In this document: one piece after another, positions 8,285 to 16,771 of the stretch
Position numbering within the stretch: position 1 is the stretch's first letter
Layout of the letters: every line of letters begins with the position of its first letter
NCBI RefSeq assembly: GCF_002999135.1
Contig: NZ_CP027229.1
Span: 930,001-994,000 of the forward strand
Origin: Capnocytophaga sp. oral taxon 878
GTDB taxonomy: Bacteria; Bacteroidota; Bacteroidia; Flavobacteriales; Flavobacteriaceae
Length of the DNA stretch: 64,000 bases
Direction: 5' to 3'
The notes under the pieces: model-generated
Told to the model about the DNA's origin: nothing
Seen by the model: the letters and a program-made list of their open reading frames with translations, nothing else
Database searches by the model: none
Position numbers and translations under genes: made by a program

Positions 8285-8926
8285 TTATTTTACGCGACAT
8301 ACGGTAATGCCATCGCGTATGGGTAGTAGGACGGTCTCCACACGGGGGTCGTCTTTTATTTTTTGGTTGTATGCCATTAGGGCTTGGGTGTGCTTGTCGG
8401 ATGGTTTTACCTCTTCTGCTACCTTGCCGCTCCAGAGTACATTATCGGAAAGGATGATGCCTCCTGGGTTCATTTTTTGGATCACTAAATCGAAATAAAG
8501 GGCATAGTTTTGTTTATCGGCATCGATAAAAACAAGATCAAAAGTTGATGATAGGGTGGGGATAATATCGGCTGCTTTGCCCAGATGTTGTACTATTTGG
8601 CTACCGTAACCGCTGCGGTTAAAAAACTCGGTTTGCAAATCGATAAGTTCTTCTTTTACATCAATAGTGTGAAGGGTGCCGTTGGGGGCTAAACCTTCGG
8701 CTAAACAGAGGGTTGCATAGCCGGTATAGGTGCCTATTTCTAAGATTGTTTTGGGGCGTACTAATTTAGAGAGGAGGCTTAAAAATCGCCCTTGCAAGTG
8801 CCCGCTAAGCATACGTGGTTGGAGTACTGATAGGTGGGTGCGGCGGGTGAGTTCTTGCAACAAAAGAGGCTCATTATCAGTATGTTGATTAGCGTATTCT
8901 TCTAAATCAATAGATAAAAAATGCAT
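8285..8926 (-). CDS. Class I SAM-dependent O-methyltransferase
   Basis: Belongs to the caffeoyl-CoA/catechol O-methyltransferase-like family (Methyltransf_3). The SAM motif ILEIGTYTGYATLCLAEGL is near residues 56-74, the acidic TIDVKEEL motif follows, and the metal-site motif VFIDADKQNY is near 131-140, with DNVLWSGKV after it. Length 213 is typical. The natural acceptor is unknown. A likely promoter element CAAAGATA (minus-strand TATCTTTG) sits at 8946-8953. Divergent from pncA. Confidence 0.9.
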   Translation of the reverse strand: MHFLSIDLEEYANQHTDNEPLLLQELTRRTHLSVLQPRMLSGHLQGRFLSLLSKLVRPKTILEIGTYTGYATLCLAEGLAPNGTLHTIDVKEELIDLQTEFFNRSGYGSQIVQHLGKAADIIPTLSSTFDLVFIDADKQNYALYFDLVIQKMNPGGIILSDNVLWSGKVAEEVKPSDKHTQALMAYNQKIKDDPRVETVLLPIRDGITVCRVK

Positions 8927-9017
8927 ATTTAAAATATTTTTGCGGCAAAGATAGTAATAATATTGAAAAAAGCTGTATTTTTGCGGCAGGATTTAGGATG
9001 GGTGTGAAAGTTTACAG

Positions 9018-9054
9018 CTATCCTTCGTTTATCCTTCGTTATTCGTTCGTTCAT
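9018..9054 (+). repeat. 11-bp-period repeat, copy B
   Basis: Reads CTATCCTTCGT then TTATCCTTCGT then TATTCGTTCGTTCAT in the gap between the O-methyltransferase and pncA. Same units as at 15325, 20442, 29274, 2731 and 62579. Confidence 0.85.
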
Positions 9055-9163
9055 CCTTGCTTGTAGGTTGGGGATAGTATTAAGCTGATTTTAAAAAGCT
9101 TTGGGAGAAGGAAGGGAGAGGATTGAGTTTTTCTATTTGATAATTTTGATAAGAAAAGATATT

Positions 9164-9703
9164 ATGAAAGCACTTGTGATTGTAGATGTACAAAATGATT
9201 TTATGCCTACAGGGGCGTTACCAGTACCTGAGGGTGATGTTATTATTCCGTTTATCAATGCTGAAATGAGAAATGGTTATGACCTTATTGTGGCTACACA
9301 GGATTGGCATCCTGCTAATCATAAGAGTTTTGCTAGCAATCATTGTGGTAAAAAGCCTTTTGAAGTGATTAAACTTAATGGCATTGACCAAATACTATGG
9401 ACTGACCATTGTGTACAGGGTACTTTTGGTGCTGAGTTGCACAAAGATTTGGATATTCGACCTATATCGGCCATTTTTAGAAAAGGTATGAATCCTGAAG
9501 TGGATAGTTACAGTGCTTTTTTTGATAATAATAAGCAAGGGAACACTGGATTGCATGGATTTTTACAAGATAGAGGTGTAAAAGAGCTTGTGTTTTGTGG
9601 TTTGGCAGGTGATTTTTGTGTATCTTATAGTGCTAATGATGCGAGAGAACTGGGATATAAAGTAAGTTTGTTTGAAAAAGGTATCAAATCAATTAACAAT
9701 TAA
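9164..9703 (+). CDS. pncA: Nicotinamidase
   Basis: Hydrolyses nicotinamide to nicotinate in NAD salvage; isochorismatase-like cytosolic hydrolase. The catalytic triad is visible: Asp in VDVQNDF (residues 5-11), Lys in FRKGMNPEVDSYSAF near 105, and Cys in GLAGDFCVSYSA near 150. Metal-binding residues fall in DWHPANHKS. I choose ATG 9164 because it gives the family-standard MKALVIVDVQ N-terminus; the frame is open 21 codons further upstream. Followed 23 bases later by the M14-like gene, and then by an aminotransferase, in a probable operon. Confidence 0.9.
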   Translation: MKALVIVDVQNDFMPTGALPVPEGDVIIPFINAEMRNGYDLIVATQDWHPANHKSFASNHCGKKPFEVIKLNGIDQILWTDHCVQGTFGAELHKDLDIRPISAIFRKGMNPEVDSYSAFFDNNKQGNTGLHGFLQDRGVKELVFCGLAGDFCVSYSANDARELGYKVSLFEKGIKSINN

Positions 9704-9726
9704 TAATTGGCATATAAGAATTAATA

Positions 9727-11298
9727 ATGAAAATGAAATACTTTATATACGCTTTATTGATTGTAGTGATGGTGGGATGTGAAACTCCATTCTTTTCGAC
9801 AGCTGATAATATTTTCAGGACACCATTTGAAAAATCGGATGGAGAGAAAAGTTCGGAATATGAGGAGGTGATTGATTACTACAAGGATTTGGCAAAAGAG
9901 TTTGCCTCTATTTCATTCAAAACAATGGGCAAAACCGATAGTGGCAAGCCTCTACACTTGGTAATTTACAGTCCGGATGCAGAGTTTAACCTTGCTAAAT
10001 ACCGGAAGGATAGAACTATTATTCTTATTAATAACGCTACGGATGGACTTGGTATTGAGGGGGTAGATGCTACGATGGTATTGTTTAGAAATTTGGCACA
10101 GAAAAAAATTAGAGTGCCTGATAATGTAATAGTAGTAACAATACCTGTATATAACATAAGTGGAAAGCTTAGAGCAAGAAACTACAGTGAAGCTGATTAC
10201 GACCTAAACAGCGACTTGATAAAGGGTGATGTAGAGAATACTTTTTCATTTGTTAAGATATTTCAGGAAGTACAACCCGATATTTTTATTGAAAATGGGT
10301 TTACAAGCAAAAAAGAAAAGGATTTTGCACATTCACTAACCTATAGCACATTACAGAAAGAACAGCAAGGAAGTTTTTTGGGAGGATATATTGATGAGGT
10401 GCTGATACCACGCGTAACCGATACTCTTTTAAAACGACAAGAACAATTTAAGAATGATAGCCTGCCCAAACCCTTTTGGCGACCTTTACTAATACCTACT
10501 ACCGATACGCCGAGGAGTACTGTAGGTTATGCTAGCTTGTGGAATTGTATGGCTATACGTATAAATACACATTCTTATCATCAAAAGCCTTATAAACAGT
10601 TGGTGGAGGCTAATTATGAGATGATGAAAGCTATAGTAGAGGTAGCTAATGCCAATAATGCTTATATTAAACAGCTAAAAATAAAGCAAGCAGAGGCTTT
10701 AACCTCTCTAAAAGAATACCCTATACGTTGGGAAATAGATTCGACCCAACAAACAACCGTTGATCTTCATACTTTTGAAATAGATACCATTACTGAGATT
10801 GTGCACTTAGATCATAATAAGCCTATTGTAAAACAAAGAACTTACTATAATAAGTTAAAAGTTGCTGATAAAGTGAGTGTTCCTGAGAGCTATATAGTAC
10901 CACAAATATGGGACAAAGTAATAGATAGACTAAAAGCTAATAATGTAGAAATGACTACCTTAGATAAGGATACTACAATGACTGTAAGTAGCTATGGAAT
11001 AGATAGCTTTAAAACAGTTGCTATTCCGTTTGAAGGACATTACTTACATTATGACACTAAAGTAGCCGTTTTCGAGGTAAAGAAGCACTTTTTGAAAGGT
11101 GATTATATTATAAAAATAGCACAACCAGCTAAGCAATACTTATTACAGACTTTAGAACCCCAAGCCCCAGATTCATTTTTTAACTGGAACTTTTTTGATA
11201 TTATTATTCAGCAACGACTTATAGATGAGTTAAAAGAAGAGTATAAAGAGGAAGATGCGCGACTTTTGTTCTCATACCCTATTTACAGAATAAAATAA
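9727..11298 (+). CDS. M14-like carboxypeptidase pseudoenzyme, lipoprotein
   Basis: A 523-residue protein with a lipoprotein signal (lipobox VMVGC, Cys at residue 18) and an M14-type peptidase fold: ILINNATDGLGIEGVDATM near residue 92, IPVYNISGKLRARN near 130, PDIFIENGF near 165, and a C-terminal accessory region. In active Bacteroidota relatives the first motif reads NNGIHPGEPEGID. Here the zinc His and Glu are Asp and Gly. The later zinc His (DNH) is Gly (ENG), and the catalytic Glu position (ETHMLKP) reads NTHSYHQKP. I infer a catalytically dead, membrane-anchored binding protein. The alignment is by eye. Confidence 0.8.
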   Translation: MKMKYFIYALLIVVMVGCETPFFSTADNIFRTPFEKSDGEKSSEYEEVIDYYKDLAKEFASISFKTMGKTDSGKPLHLVIYSPDAEFNLAKYRKDRTIILINNATDGLGIEGVDATMVLFRNLAQKKIRVPDNVIVVTIPVYNISGKLRARNYSEADYDLNSDLIKGDVENTFSFVKIFQEVQPDIFIENGFTSKKEKDFAHSLTYSTLQKEQQGSFLGGYIDEVLIPRVTDTLLKRQEQFKNDSLPKPFWRPLLIPTTDTPRSTVGYASLWNCMAIRINTHSYHQKPYKQLVEANYEMMKAIVEVANANNAYIKQLKIKQAEALTSLKEYPIRWEIDSTQQTTVDLHTFEIDTITEIVHLDHNKPIVKQRTYYNKLKVADKVSVPESYIVPQIWDKVIDRLKANNVEMTTLDKDTTMTVSSYGIDSFKTVAIPFEGHYLHYDTKVAVFEVKKHFLKGDYIIKIAQPAKQYLLQTLEPQAPDSFFNWNFFDIIIQQRLIDELKEEYKEEDARLLFSYPIYRIK

Positions 11299-11313
11299 AA
11301 TATTTAAATCAAT

Positions 11314-12504
11314 ATGAAAAACTATTTATCAGAGCGTATTAACGCTATGGAAGCATCAGCTACCCTTGCTATGGCGGCAAAAACACGTGAACTAAAAGCT
11401 GAGGGTAAAGATATTATTGGACTCAGCTTAGGTGAGCCTGATTTTAATATCCCAGACTTTATTAAAGAAGCTGCTAAAGCAGCCATAGACCAAAACTACA
11501 GCAAATACACACCTGTAGAAGGATATTTGGACCTGAGAGAAGCTGTATGCCAGAAGTTGCAACGTGATAATGGACTTACCTATAAACCGTCACAAATAGT
11601 AGTATCAACAGGGGCTAAACAATGTTTGGCAAATGCAGCTTTGGCAATGATAAACCCTGGTGATGAAGTAATTTTCCCTGCTCCCTACTGGGTGAGTTAT
11701 AAAGAAATAGCTAAATTGGCGGGCGGTGTACCTGTAGAAGTATTGGCTACCATCGAAAATGACTTTAAAATGACTCCAGCCCAACTGGAAGCTGCTATTA
11801 CCTCCAAAACAAAGATGGTGTGGTTTAACTCACCTAATAACCCAAGTGGTTCAGTATACAGTAAGCAGGAGCTAGAAGCCCTTGCCGAAGTACTTAAAAA
11901 ACACCCTAATATTTTTATTTTATCAGATGAAATATATGAATATATTAATTTCACAAATGAATCTTATTGTAGTTTTGCTGCCATAGAAGGGATGTATGAA
12001 CGTACGATCACTATCAATGGGCTTTCAAAAGCTTTTGCTATGACTGGTTGGCGTATTGGTTATTTGGCAGCCCCTGAATGGATAGCCAAAGCTTGTAATA
12101 AAGTACAAGGACAAATGACTAGCGGCACTAATGCTATAGCACAACGTGCTGCTATTGCTGCCTTAAAAGCTCCTAAAAGTGAAATACAATATATGATAGA
12201 CGAGTTTAAAAAACGTAGAGATTTGGTATTGCAATTATTAGGAGAGATTGATGGCTTACAATTGAATGTGCCTGAAGGAGCTTTTTATGTATTCCCAAAT
12301 GTATCAGCATTTTTTGGTAAAACTTTAAGAGGACATACTATAAACAATGCTTCGGATTTTTCTTTATATTTGCTAGAAAAAGCACAAGTAGCAACAGTTA
12401 CTGGTGAGGCTTTTGGTGATGGTAACTGTATTCGTATTTCGTATGCAGCAAGTGAAAAAGAATTAAGGGAAGCTATCAGGAGGATTAAAGAAAGTTTGCA
12501 ATAG
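11314..12504 (+). CDS. aspB: Aspartate aminotransferase, PLP class I
   Basis: Cytosolic PLP-dependent transaminase of the Asp/aromatic subgroup. Seen: the substrate-loop NSPNNPSGSVYS near residue 170, SDEIYEY near 205, the PLP-lysine segment NGLSKAFAMTGWRIGY near 233, and FCIRISYA-like terminal Arg segment (CIRISYAAS) near 377. Length 396 is standard. Lies 15 bases after the M14-like gene, probably in one operon with pncA. Exact amino-acid preference cannot be read from sequence alone. Confidence 0.9.
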   Translation: MKNYLSERINAMEASATLAMAAKTRELKAEGKDIIGLSLGEPDFNIPDFIKEAAKAAIDQNYSKYTPVEGYLDLREAVCQKLQRDNGLTYKPSQIVVSTGAKQCLANAALAMINPGDEVIFPAPYWVSYKEIAKLAGGVPVEVLATIENDFKMTPAQLEAAITSKTKMVWFNSPNNPSGSVYSKQELEALAEVLKKHPNIFILSDEIYEYINFTNESYCSFAAIEGMYERTITINGLSKAFAMTGWRIGYLAAPEWIAKACNKVQGQMTSGTNAIAQRAAIAALKAPKSEIQYMIDEFKKRRDLVLQLLGEIDGLQLNVPEGAFYVFPNVSAFFGKTLRGHTINNASDFSLYLLEKAQVATVTGEAFGDGNCIRISYAASEKELREAIRRIKESLQ

Positions 12505-12536
12505 GGAAAAGATTTTACAAAAAAATACCTTTTTTA

Positions 12537-12567
12537 TTTGGTAATTTACTGAAAAGCATTACCTTTG
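12537..12567 (+). promoter_or_regulatory. Promoter of the yitT-like gene
   Basis: TTTG at 12537-12540, 19 bases, TACCTTTG at 12560-12567: a full match to the Bacteroidota promoter consensus. Confidence 0.75.
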
Positions 12568-12624
12568 CGCCGTCAAAAAAAGAAACAAAATTAATATTAA
12601 TCATTCACAAAAATTATTGTAACT

Positions 12625-13530
12625 ATGTCAATATCCGACAGCAAAACTATTAAATATTTAAAATCTTTTTACATAAAAGATTACCTCATTATAGTGTTGG
12701 GGCTTATCTCTTATGCGGTAGGTATTACCGGATTTATAATGCCTAATGAGATAGTAACAGGAGGCTTGGCAGGTATCTGTCTAATTTTGAACTATAAATT
12801 AGGAGCAAATTTAGCTATCACTTATTGGATTATAAACTTCTGCCTTTTAGTATTAGGCTTTAAAGCAATGAGTAGGCAATTTACTTACCGTACTCTTATC
12901 TCGATTTCTATCTTATCAACACTAATATGGGCAGGGAAAGAGTACCTTATGCCTTACTTTATTGAGCACCCTCCTTTGAGAGATGATTTTTTAAATGTTA
13001 TAATGGGAGGATTGCTTTGTGGTACTGGTTTAGGACTAGTATATTCAGCTAATGGTAGTACTGGTGGTACTGATATTATAGGTTTTGTAATTACTAAATA
13101 TTGGAGCATTAGCATTGCAAGAATCTTATTAGTAGTGGATGTGTGTATTGTACTATCATCATTCTTTATTTTAGAACATAAAGATGATACTTTAGAGAAA
13201 ACTATTTATGGACTTATATTATTACCACTAATGTGGCAAATGGTAGAGATAGTAATTAATGGTGCACGACAATCGGTACAGTTGTTTATTTTCTCTAAAA
13301 ACTATGATGAGATTGCCAACCATATTAATAGTGAATTAAAGAGAGGTTGTACTATCATTGATGGTTTGGGATGGTACTCAAAATCATCACAAAAGATAGT
13401 GATTGTTATTGCTCGCAGAAATGAAGCTACTTCAATTTTCCGCTTGGTACGCAGTATTGACCCAGCTGCGTTTGTAACAAAAACCAACGTAATGGGTGTA
13501 TATGGTAATGGTTTTGACAAATTAAAATAA
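12625..13530 (+). CDS. YitT family membrane protein (DUF161/DUF2179)
   Basis: Inner-membrane protein with five or six hydrophobic helices (about residues 18-195), including the family glycine-rich stretch GTGLGLVYSANGSTGGTD near 133-150, and a C-terminal cytosolic DUF2179-type domain (about 215-300) with RGCTIIDGLGWYSKS. Transport role is suspected for the family but no substrate is established. It has its own promoter and is followed 3 bases later by a DUF4293 gene. Confidence 0.88.
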   Translation: MSISDSKTIKYLKSFYIKDYLIIVLGLISYAVGITGFIMPNEIVTGGLAGICLILNYKLGANLAITYWIINFCLLVLGFKAMSRQFTYRTLISISILSTLIWAGKEYLMPYFIEHPPLRDDFLNVIMGGLLCGTGLGLVYSANGSTGGTDIIGFVITKYWSISIARILLVVDVCIVLSSFFILEHKDDTLEKTIYGLILLPLMWQMVEIVINGARQSVQLFIFSKNYDEIANHINSELKRGCTIIDGLGWYSKSSQKIVIVIARRNEATSIFRLVRSIDPAAFVTKTNVMGVYGNGFDKLK

Positions 13531-13533
13531 AAT

Positions 13534-13902
13534 ATGATTCAAAGAATACAAACTGTGTATATGGCAGGTGCTGCTATAGTGGCTATTTTGGCAGTAATTA
13601 TTAACTTAGATTGGCTTAGAATGGCTCTTTTATGTGCTTCGGCAGTGCTGGCTATTTACGCTATATTTAGATATAAAGCAAGAAATGTTCAGATGTGGTT
13701 AAATTGGCTGAACATAGCTATAAATTTTACTTTACTAGGAATATTTGTATATCGAATGCTAACTACATCTGGAGAAGGTTTCCTTTCTGAGAAAGGTGTT
13801 GGGGTTTTCGTACCCGTGTTATCTATCGTTTTTTTGTTTTCGGCTAATAAAGCCATAAAGCGGGACGAGAAGCTTGTAAAATCAGCTGACCGATTGCGAT
13901 AA
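13534..13902 (+). CDS. DUF4293 family membrane protein
   Basis: A 122-residue protein with four hydrophobic segments (MAGAAIVAILAVII, MALLCASAVLAIYAIF, LNIAINFTLLGIFVY, VPVLSIVFLFSA) and the conserved MIQRIQTVYM start seen in the flavobacterial DUF4293 family. The usual C-terminal ANKAIKRDEKLVKSADRLR tail is present. Function unknown. Three bases after the yitT-like gene, so cotranscribed, and followed by a strong terminator. Confidence 0.85.
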   Translation: MIQRIQTVYMAGAAIVAILAVIINLDWLRMALLCASAVLAIYAIFRYKARNVQMWLNWLNIAINFTLLGIFVYRMLTTSGEGFLSEKGVGVFVPVLSIVFLFSANKAIKRDEKLVKSADRLR

Positions 13903-13930
13903 GCCTATAATCTTAGTAGTGTTGTGCGTT

Positions 13931-13968
13931 AAAAAAATCCTAAGCAGTAGTGCTTAGGATTTTTTTAT
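13931..13968 (+). terminator. Rho-independent terminator after DUF4293
   Basis: Perfect stem AATCCTAAGC / GCTTAGGATT with a short loop, flanked by A-run and T-run, so it can act on both strands (also for the convergent cbpM side). Confidence 0.9.
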
Positions 13969-14005
13969 TTCTAATATTTGAGGTTTGTGTAAGGAGTAAT
14001 TGAGC

Positions 14006-14257
14006 TTAAAGTTGTGTTTTGAGTTCTTGGATTTGTTGTAATAGGCGATGAATAATTTCTAGTCCTGCCATATTAACATCAAGGTCATAATGCCAATTGG
14101 TAAAGCGCTCAAAGGCTGAGAGCTGATCATAATGGAGGTAGGTAGTGTTGTTAATTACCTCAGTTTGTATAAGTCCGCTGGAGGCTAAATCATCGAAGAA
14201 TGTGATTTCGATGTTATAGAGGCGGATAATATCTTCTTTTGAAATTCTTTCTTCCAT
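14006..14257 (-). CDS. CbpM-like chaperone modulator
   Basis: 83-residue MerR-like helix-turn-helix protein of the CbpM family, which binds and tunes the J-domain of CbpA-type co-chaperones. Visible: EDIIRLYNIEITFFDDLASSGLI, then HYDQLSAFERF and NWHYDLDVNMAGLEIIHRLLQQI, all typical. It lies 5 bases after the dnaJ-like gene in the same operon, which fits a CbpA-CbpM pair. Confidence 0.85.
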   Translation of the reverse strand: MEERISKEDIIRLYNIEITFFDDLASSGLIQTEVINNTTYLHYDQLSAFERFTNWHYDLDVNMAGLEIIHRLLQQIQELKTQL

Positions 14258-14262
14258 AGTTT

Positions 14263-15159
14263 TTACGAATTTTTAAGCTGTTCAAATAATTCTTTTTGTT
14301 TAGGGGTAAGGTTTTTAGGCAAATCAACCTGATAGGTTACAAATAAATCGCCGTGGAGGTTTTCTTGCTTGTATGCTGGTAGTCCTTTGCCTTTGAGGCG
14401 TACGATAGTGCCGTTTTGGGTTTCGGGGGCTACTTTCATTTTAACTTTACCGCTAAGGGTGTCTATTTGCACTTCGCCGCCGAGCATAGCGGTATAGAGG
14501 CTGATATGTACGGTGGTGTGCAAATCATTATCGGTGCGCTGGAAGGTGGCGTCGGGCTGGATATGGAAGGTAATGTATAAATCGCCGTGAGGGCCGCCGT
14601 TGTGACCTTGGTGTCCGTAGCCTTTGAGCTTGATTTGCAATCCTTCATAGGCGCCTGCGGGGACGGTAATGCGTATGTTATTACCATTTACGTTAAAGGT
14701 GCGTTGTTGTGCTGTGGCTACTTCGCGCAAGGGCAGAGATAATTCGGCGTAGATGTCTTGTCCTTTAAACTTTCCTGCTGCGCTGCCATAGCCACGACCG
14801 AAGCCTGAAGCGCGTCCGCCAAACATATCTTTAAAGAAATCGGAGTAATCTTGCTCGGAGAAGTTGCCGTTATTAAAGTTATTGAAGTCTTGGAAGCCTG
14901 AGTATTGGTTTTGTTGTTGGGCTTGTTCGTACTGTTCGCCGTATTGCCAATGTTCGCCGTATTTATCGTATTTAGCTCGGTTTTCGGGGTTTGAGAGTAC
15001 TTCGTTGGCTTCGTTGATTTCTTTAAACTTTTGTTCAGCTGTTTTGTCGTTGGGGTTCATATCGGGGTGATATTTGCGCGCCAACTTGCGGTAGGCTTTT
15101 TTGATGTCGTCGGGGGTAGCATCTTTATTTATGCCTAATGTTTTATAGTAATCTATCAT
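14263..15159 (-). CDS. DnaJ/CbpA-type co-chaperone
   Basis: Hsp40 co-chaperone stimulating DnaK. J-domain at residues 1-70 with the HPD motif (KYHPDMNP), then a G/F-rich linker (about 85-130) and two C-terminal beta-sandwich substrate domains. There is no Cys-rich zinc-finger region, so it is of the CbpA class. I start at ATG 15159 (298 aa): the frame extends 12 codons upstream but the promoter -7 element at 15180-15187 would place the RNA start downstream of that ATG. Paired with CbpM. Confidence 0.93.
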   Translation of the reverse strand: MIDYYKTLGINKDATPDDIKKAYRKLARKYHPDMNPNDKTAEQKFKEINEANEVLSNPENRAKYDKYGEHWQYGEQYEQAQQQNQYSGFQDFNNFNNGNFSEQDYSDFFKDMFGGRASGFGRGYGSAAGKFKGQDIYAELSLPLREVATAQQRTFNVNGNNIRITVPAGAYEGLQIKLKGYGHQGHNGGPHGDLYITFHIQPDATFQRTDNDLHTTVHISLYTAMLGGEVQIDTLSGKVKMKVAPETQNGTIVRLKGKGLPAYKQENLHGDLFVTYQVDLPKNLTPKQKELFEQLKNS

Positions 15160-15179
15160 TTCTGTGAATTTTGTGAGTA

Positions 15180-15210
15180 CAAAGGTACAAAACAATTATA
15201 AAATAACAAA
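15180..15210 (-). promoter_or_regulatory. Promoter of dnaJ-cbpM
   Basis: Minus strand: TTTG (15207-15210), 19 bases, TACCTTTG (15180-15187). A clean consensus match that also fixes the dnaJ start. Confidence 0.75.
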
Positions 15211-15324
15211 TTTTTTTTTGTTAGTTTTTGGGCGTTAGCTTTCAGACATTAGAAGGGAGAAAGTATAATTTTGTACCTAAATAGAGTGTATTCTTCGCTA
15301 CCTACTTAGCTGGGGGAGCTCGCC

Positions 15325-15374
15325 AACTATCCTTCGTTTATAGTTCGTTTATCCTTCGTTATTCGTTCGTTCAG
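15325..15374 (+). repeat. 11-bp-period repeat, copy C
   Basis: AACTATCCTTCGT, TTATAGTTCGT, TTATCCTTCGT, TATTCGTTCGTTCA in the 400-base gap between dnaJ and yraN. Apart from this and the two promoters, nothing else in the gap is identifiable. Confidence 0.85.
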
Positions 15375-15507
15375 GCTAAATTGATCTTACTGTAATATCA
15401 CACTGATTTTTTATTGGAAGTAGAAGGTATGTGTAATTAAGTTTTTTGGTACTTTGATATAGATATGGCTTTGGATAGGCTTGGAATGGATGTATTTTAA
15501 TTGTTTA

Positions 15508-15537
15508 TTGTTATTTGTAAATTATTTTGTACTTTTG
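15508..15537 (+). promoter_or_regulatory. Promoter of yraN
   Basis: TTG at 15508-15510, 19 bases, TACTTTTG at 15530-15537, just upstream of the ATG at 15562. Confidence 0.65.
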
Positions 15538-15561
15538 TAGCTGTTTTTAAAAAATGGTATC

Positions 15562-15921
15562 ATGGCTGTACATAACGATTTTGGAAAAGAGGGTGAGGAA
15601 GATGCTGTGAATTTTCTTTTGGGGGAAGGTCATACTATCTTGGAGCGCAATTTTAGGTTTGGACATGCTGAAATTGATGTAATTACGCTGAAAGATGAGG
15701 TGGTGCATATAGTGGAGGTTAAGACTCGTACGAGTAGTGCCTATGGAGAACCTGAATCGTTTGTGAATAAGCAGAAGGTGGAACTTTTGGTGAAGGCTGC
15801 TAACTTTTATGTTGAGAAGATGGATTTGGATAGGGAGGTGCAGTTTGATATTGTTTCGATTGTGAAAAACAATGTGGAGTTCACGATAAACTATATTGAA
15901 GATGCTTTTTATCCGTTTTAA
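15562..15921 (+). CDS. YraN family protein (UPF0102), endonuclease-like
   Basis: 119-residue protein of the YraN/UPF0102 family, related to Holliday-junction-resolvase-like nucleases. The core motif is visible: GKEGEEDAVNFL, ILERNFRFGHAEIDVI, then VEVKTRTS with the E-x-K nuclease motif (about residues 51-57). Function in cells is not settled. Single gene with its own promoter. Confidence 0.88.
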   Translation: MAVHNDFGKEGEEDAVNFLLGEGHTILERNFRFGHAEIDVITLKDEVVHIVEVKTRTSSAYGEPESFVNKQKVELLVKAANFYVEKMDLDREVQFDIVSIVKNNVEFTINYIEDAFYPF

Positions 15922-16021
15922 TTTTTGCGTAATCTTGTAGATTGTTTTGGTGTTTTGGTTTAGAAAGAGGGACGAAATTAATTTGTTTGCTATTCATAGG
16001 AAATGTTAAAAAATTATGGTT

Positions 16022-16055
16022 TTTGTGCTTAGATAAATTATTTTTAGTACCTTTG
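16022..16055 (+). promoter_or_regulatory. Promoter of the ACT-like gene and gltX
   Basis: TTTG at 16022-16025 and TACCTTTG at 16048-16055 with 22 bases between; the -7 element is a full match, the spacing slightly long. Confidence 0.6.
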
Positions 16056-16080
16056 TGCCTGTTTTATAAATTTTGCAGAA

Positions 16081-16764
16081 ATGAAGACTATAGCAGCCGC
16101 CGTGGAGCATTATATTAAGAGCAAACCCTTTTTGCAGACAGCTCTTTCTGAAGGGATTATTAACTTAACTTCGCTAGCGCGTATTATCCGGAAGGATTTG
16201 ATAGAAGCTAATGTTTTGAGTAATGAACAGCGCGAGGATAGGGAGGTGCGTAATGGGGCTATTGTAATGGCTCTGAAACGATTGTCGGCAGATATGGAAT
16301 TTAGGTCAACACATAAGATTGTTAAGATACTGAAGAATATAGGGGAGATTACTGTTCGGGGAGACCTTACGGATTATACTTTTTTAGTATCGGAAACGCT
16401 GATGAATTGCCAAGCGGAGTTACTGCAGAAGTTACAGAATAGCAAAGATGTATTTTATGCTACTACACGTGGAGTTAATGAGACAAATTTGATTATTAGC
16501 AGCCATAAGGAGCCTTTGGTAGAGAGTATTTTTAAGAAGGAACGTAATTTGTACAAATTTGATAAATTGGGAGCGATAAGTGTAAAGCTACCTGAAGAAA
16601 ACGTATCGGTTCCTGGTATTTATTATTTTATATTTCAGCGTTTGGCGTGGGAGGGAGTTACACTGAATGAAGTGATTTCGACTACAAATGAATTTACAAT
16701 AGTGATGCCTGAGACACAGGTGAATATAGCATTCAAAGTTATTAAGGATTTAAAAATATTATAA
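16081..16764 (+). CDS. ACT-like/aspartokinase-regulatory-like protein, 227 aa
   Basis: A flavobacterial conserved protein sometimes named as aspartate kinase although it has no kinase domain. Visible are a helical N-terminal part (residues 1-90) and two C-terminal beta-alpha-beta modules: GAISVKLPEENVSVPGIYYFIFQRL and NEVISTTNEFTIVMPE, which read like ACT domains. It may sense an amino acid. It lies 7 bases upstream of gltX, so it is probably cotranscribed; the link to glutamyl-tRNA synthesis is unexplained. Confidence 0.65.
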   Translation: MKTIAAAVEHYIKSKPFLQTALSEGIINLTSLARIIRKDLIEANVLSNEQREDREVRNGAIVMALKRLSADMEFRSTHKIVKILKNIGEITVRGDLTDYTFLVSETLMNCQAELLQKLQNSKDVFYATTRGVNETNLIISSHKEPLVESIFKKERNLYKFDKLGAISVKLPEENVSVPGIYYFIFQRLAWEGVTLNEVISTTNEFTIVMPETQVNIAFKVIKDLKIL

Positions 16765-16771
16765 TATAAAG

